From the NCBI GenBank assembly GCA_014534155.1, contig JACVSB010000001.1, positions 1-40,904 of the forward strand: a stretch of DNA of 40,904 bases, read 5' to 3'. Below are positions 40,003-40,904 of the stretch, piece by piece (positions within the stretch are counted from its first letter, which is position 1; each line of letters starts with the position of its first letter). Below the pieces are notes generated by a model that was not told where the DNA came from, did not search any database, and was given only the letters and a program-made list of their open reading frames with translations. The DNA is from Thermoleophilia bacterium. GTDB taxonomy: Bacteria > Actinomycetota > Thermoleophilia > Gaiellales > Gaiellaceae. A program made the position numbers and the translations under genes.

Positions 40003-40904
40003 GTGGAGAACTACCTCCTGACCACGCTCGACGGCGGTGGTCGGGTGATCACCGAGCCGCTCCCCAGCGTGCGCTCGGTCGCGATCGGGCTCTGGATCGG
40101 GGCCGGTTCGCGGGACGAGGACGACGACGCGGCCGGGCTGTCGCACTTCCTCGAGCACCTCCTCTTCAAGGGCACGCGCTCCTACACGGCGCTCGAGATC
40201 GCCGAGATCTTCGACGCGCTCGGGGGCGAGCTGAACGCGTCCACGGCACGCGACTACACGGTCGTCTACGCGCGCGTGCTCGACGAGCACGTGGAGACCG
40301 CGCTGGACGTCATGACCGACATGGTCTTCGCGCCCGAGCTCGCGGACGTCGACTCCGAGCGCGAGGTCGTGCTGGAGGAGATCGCCATGATCGAGGACAC
40401 CCCGCAGGAGCTCGTCCACGACCTCGTCGCCGAGGCCGTCTTCGCCGGCCACCCGCTGGGCCGGCCGGTCCTCGGTTCTGCGGAGGTGATCTCCAGCGTG
40501 TCGCGACCCGCGATCGCCGCGTACCACGGCTCGCGCTACCGCCTGGACAACACGGTCGTGGCCGCCGCGGGACGGATCGAGCACGACCGCCTGGTCGAGC
40601 TCGTGCGCGCGTCGGCTGCGAAGCGGCGGAACCCGAACGGTGGTCCCGCCGCGAGGCCGCCCTTCGTCGCCTCCCCGCCGCCGTCGCTTCGCTTCAGCCG
40701 CAAGGAGACGGAGCAGTACCACCTCTGCCTGGCCGCACCCGGCCTCGCGCGCTCCGATCGGCGCCGGTTCACGGCCTTGATCCTGGACGGCATCCTCGGC
40801 GGCTCCGCCTCGTCGCGCCTGTTCCAGGAGATCCGGGAGAAGCGCGGGCTCGCCTACTCCGTCTACACCTTCGCCTCCCAATACGCCGACACCGGGCAGA
40901 TCGG
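40003..40904 (+). CDS. M16 family zinc peptidase, N-terminal part
   Basis: The first 300 residues of an M16 (processing peptidase/insulinase-like) protein; it runs out of the window. The inverted zinc motif HFLEH is at His48-Glu51-His52, with the later Glu near residue 125 (EVVLEEIAMIED). FKGTRSYTALEIAEIFDALGGELNAST and LFQEIREKRGLAYSVY are typical of the YmxG/PqqL-like single-chain or homodimer type. This gene is often close to pnp in Gram-positive bacteria. The GTG start gives ENYLLTTLDGGGRVITEPLP, as expected. Confidence 0.93.
   Translation, partial: MENYLLTTLDGGGRVITEPLPSVRSVAIGLWIGAGSRDEDDDAAGLSHFLEHLLFKGTRSYTALEIAEIFDALGGELNASTARDYTVVYARVLDEHVETALDVMTDMVFAPELADVDSEREVVLEEIAMIEDTPQELVHDLVAEAVFAGHPLGRPVLGSAEVISSVSRPAIAAYHGSRYRLDNTVVAAAGRIEHDRLVELVRASAAKRRNPNGGPAARPPFVASPPPSLRFSRKETEQYHLCLAAPGLARSDRRRFTALILDGILGGSASSRLFQEIREKRGLAYSVYTFASQYADTGQI

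Noticed and set aside
1..40904. CRISPR arrays, insertion sequences, phage genes, rRNA or tRNA genes
   Set aside because: No regularly spaced direct repeats, transposase or integrase motifs, or cloverleaf/rRNA landmarks were seen. Composition and gene density are even throughout except for the short AT-rich mihF promoter.

Overview
The window is about 41 kb of very GC-rich, tightly packed bacterial DNA. GTG and TTG starts, 4-17 nt gene overlaps, an actinobacterial-type integration host factor (mihF) followed by gmk-rpoZ-coaBC, and a class 1B PyrD/PyrK pair all point to an actinobacterium. I infer a deep-branching lineage such as Thermoleophilia, but no rRNA or other decisive marker is present. 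No insertion sequence, phage gene, CRISPR array, rRNA or tRNA was seen; this is core chromosome.

Layout. (1) 1-4194: the end of a dipeptide epimerase/DgcA-type enolase-superfamily gene, a DUF1611 (DgcN-like) P-loop protein, two tandem M29 aminopeptidases and a small metallophosphoesterase: a peptide or D-amino-acid salvage cluster. (2) 4251-6559: a secreted LysM protein, ribonuclease Z, a DUF2007 protein and a methyltransferase whose start codon cannot be found. (3) 6828-15363: a PyrR RNA-binding loop next to the ribosome binding site, then pyrR-pyrB-pyrC-carA-carB-pyrK-pyrD, almost every junction overlapping; pyrE and pyrF are absent. (4) 15374-17931: a bent-DNA promoter, mihF, gmk, rpoZ, coaBC. 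(5) 17935-22466: MoxR ATPase, DUF58 protein and membrane transglutaminase, the usual trio. (6) 22386-25886: a cysteine-free homologue of apolipoprotein N-acyltransferase on the minus strand, then a sugar nucleotidyltransferase, a TPR protein, D-aminoacyl-tRNA deacylase and a 79-residue unknown. (7) 26183-34256: a small zinc protein, then the translation operon rimP-nusA-rnpM-infB-ylxP-rbfA-nrnA-truB-ribF, led by what looks like a transcription attenuator. (8) 34321-40904: a small zinc-ribbon protein, a gamma-glutamyltranspeptidase-family gene (minus), rpsO-pnp with the intergenic hairpin, a geranylgeranyl-reductase-family flavoprotein and the start of an M16 peptidase.

The most striking sequence-level pattern is that many genes carry a TANNNT-like -10 hexamer only 6-9 nt before their start codon, the geometry of leaderless mRNAs. 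In two places divergent genes start only 18-20 bp apart, and at 35876-35882 they appear to share one overlapping, two-way -10 element. Other points of interest are the terminator/antiterminator pair before rimP, the PyrR loop, the loss of the catalytic cysteine in the Lnt homologue, a Tyr to Phe change in one M29 paralogue, a CTG start, and an extra Cys/His cluster at the NusA C-terminus. No wholly new multi-gene system is evident; the novelty here lies in regulation and in altered active sites.
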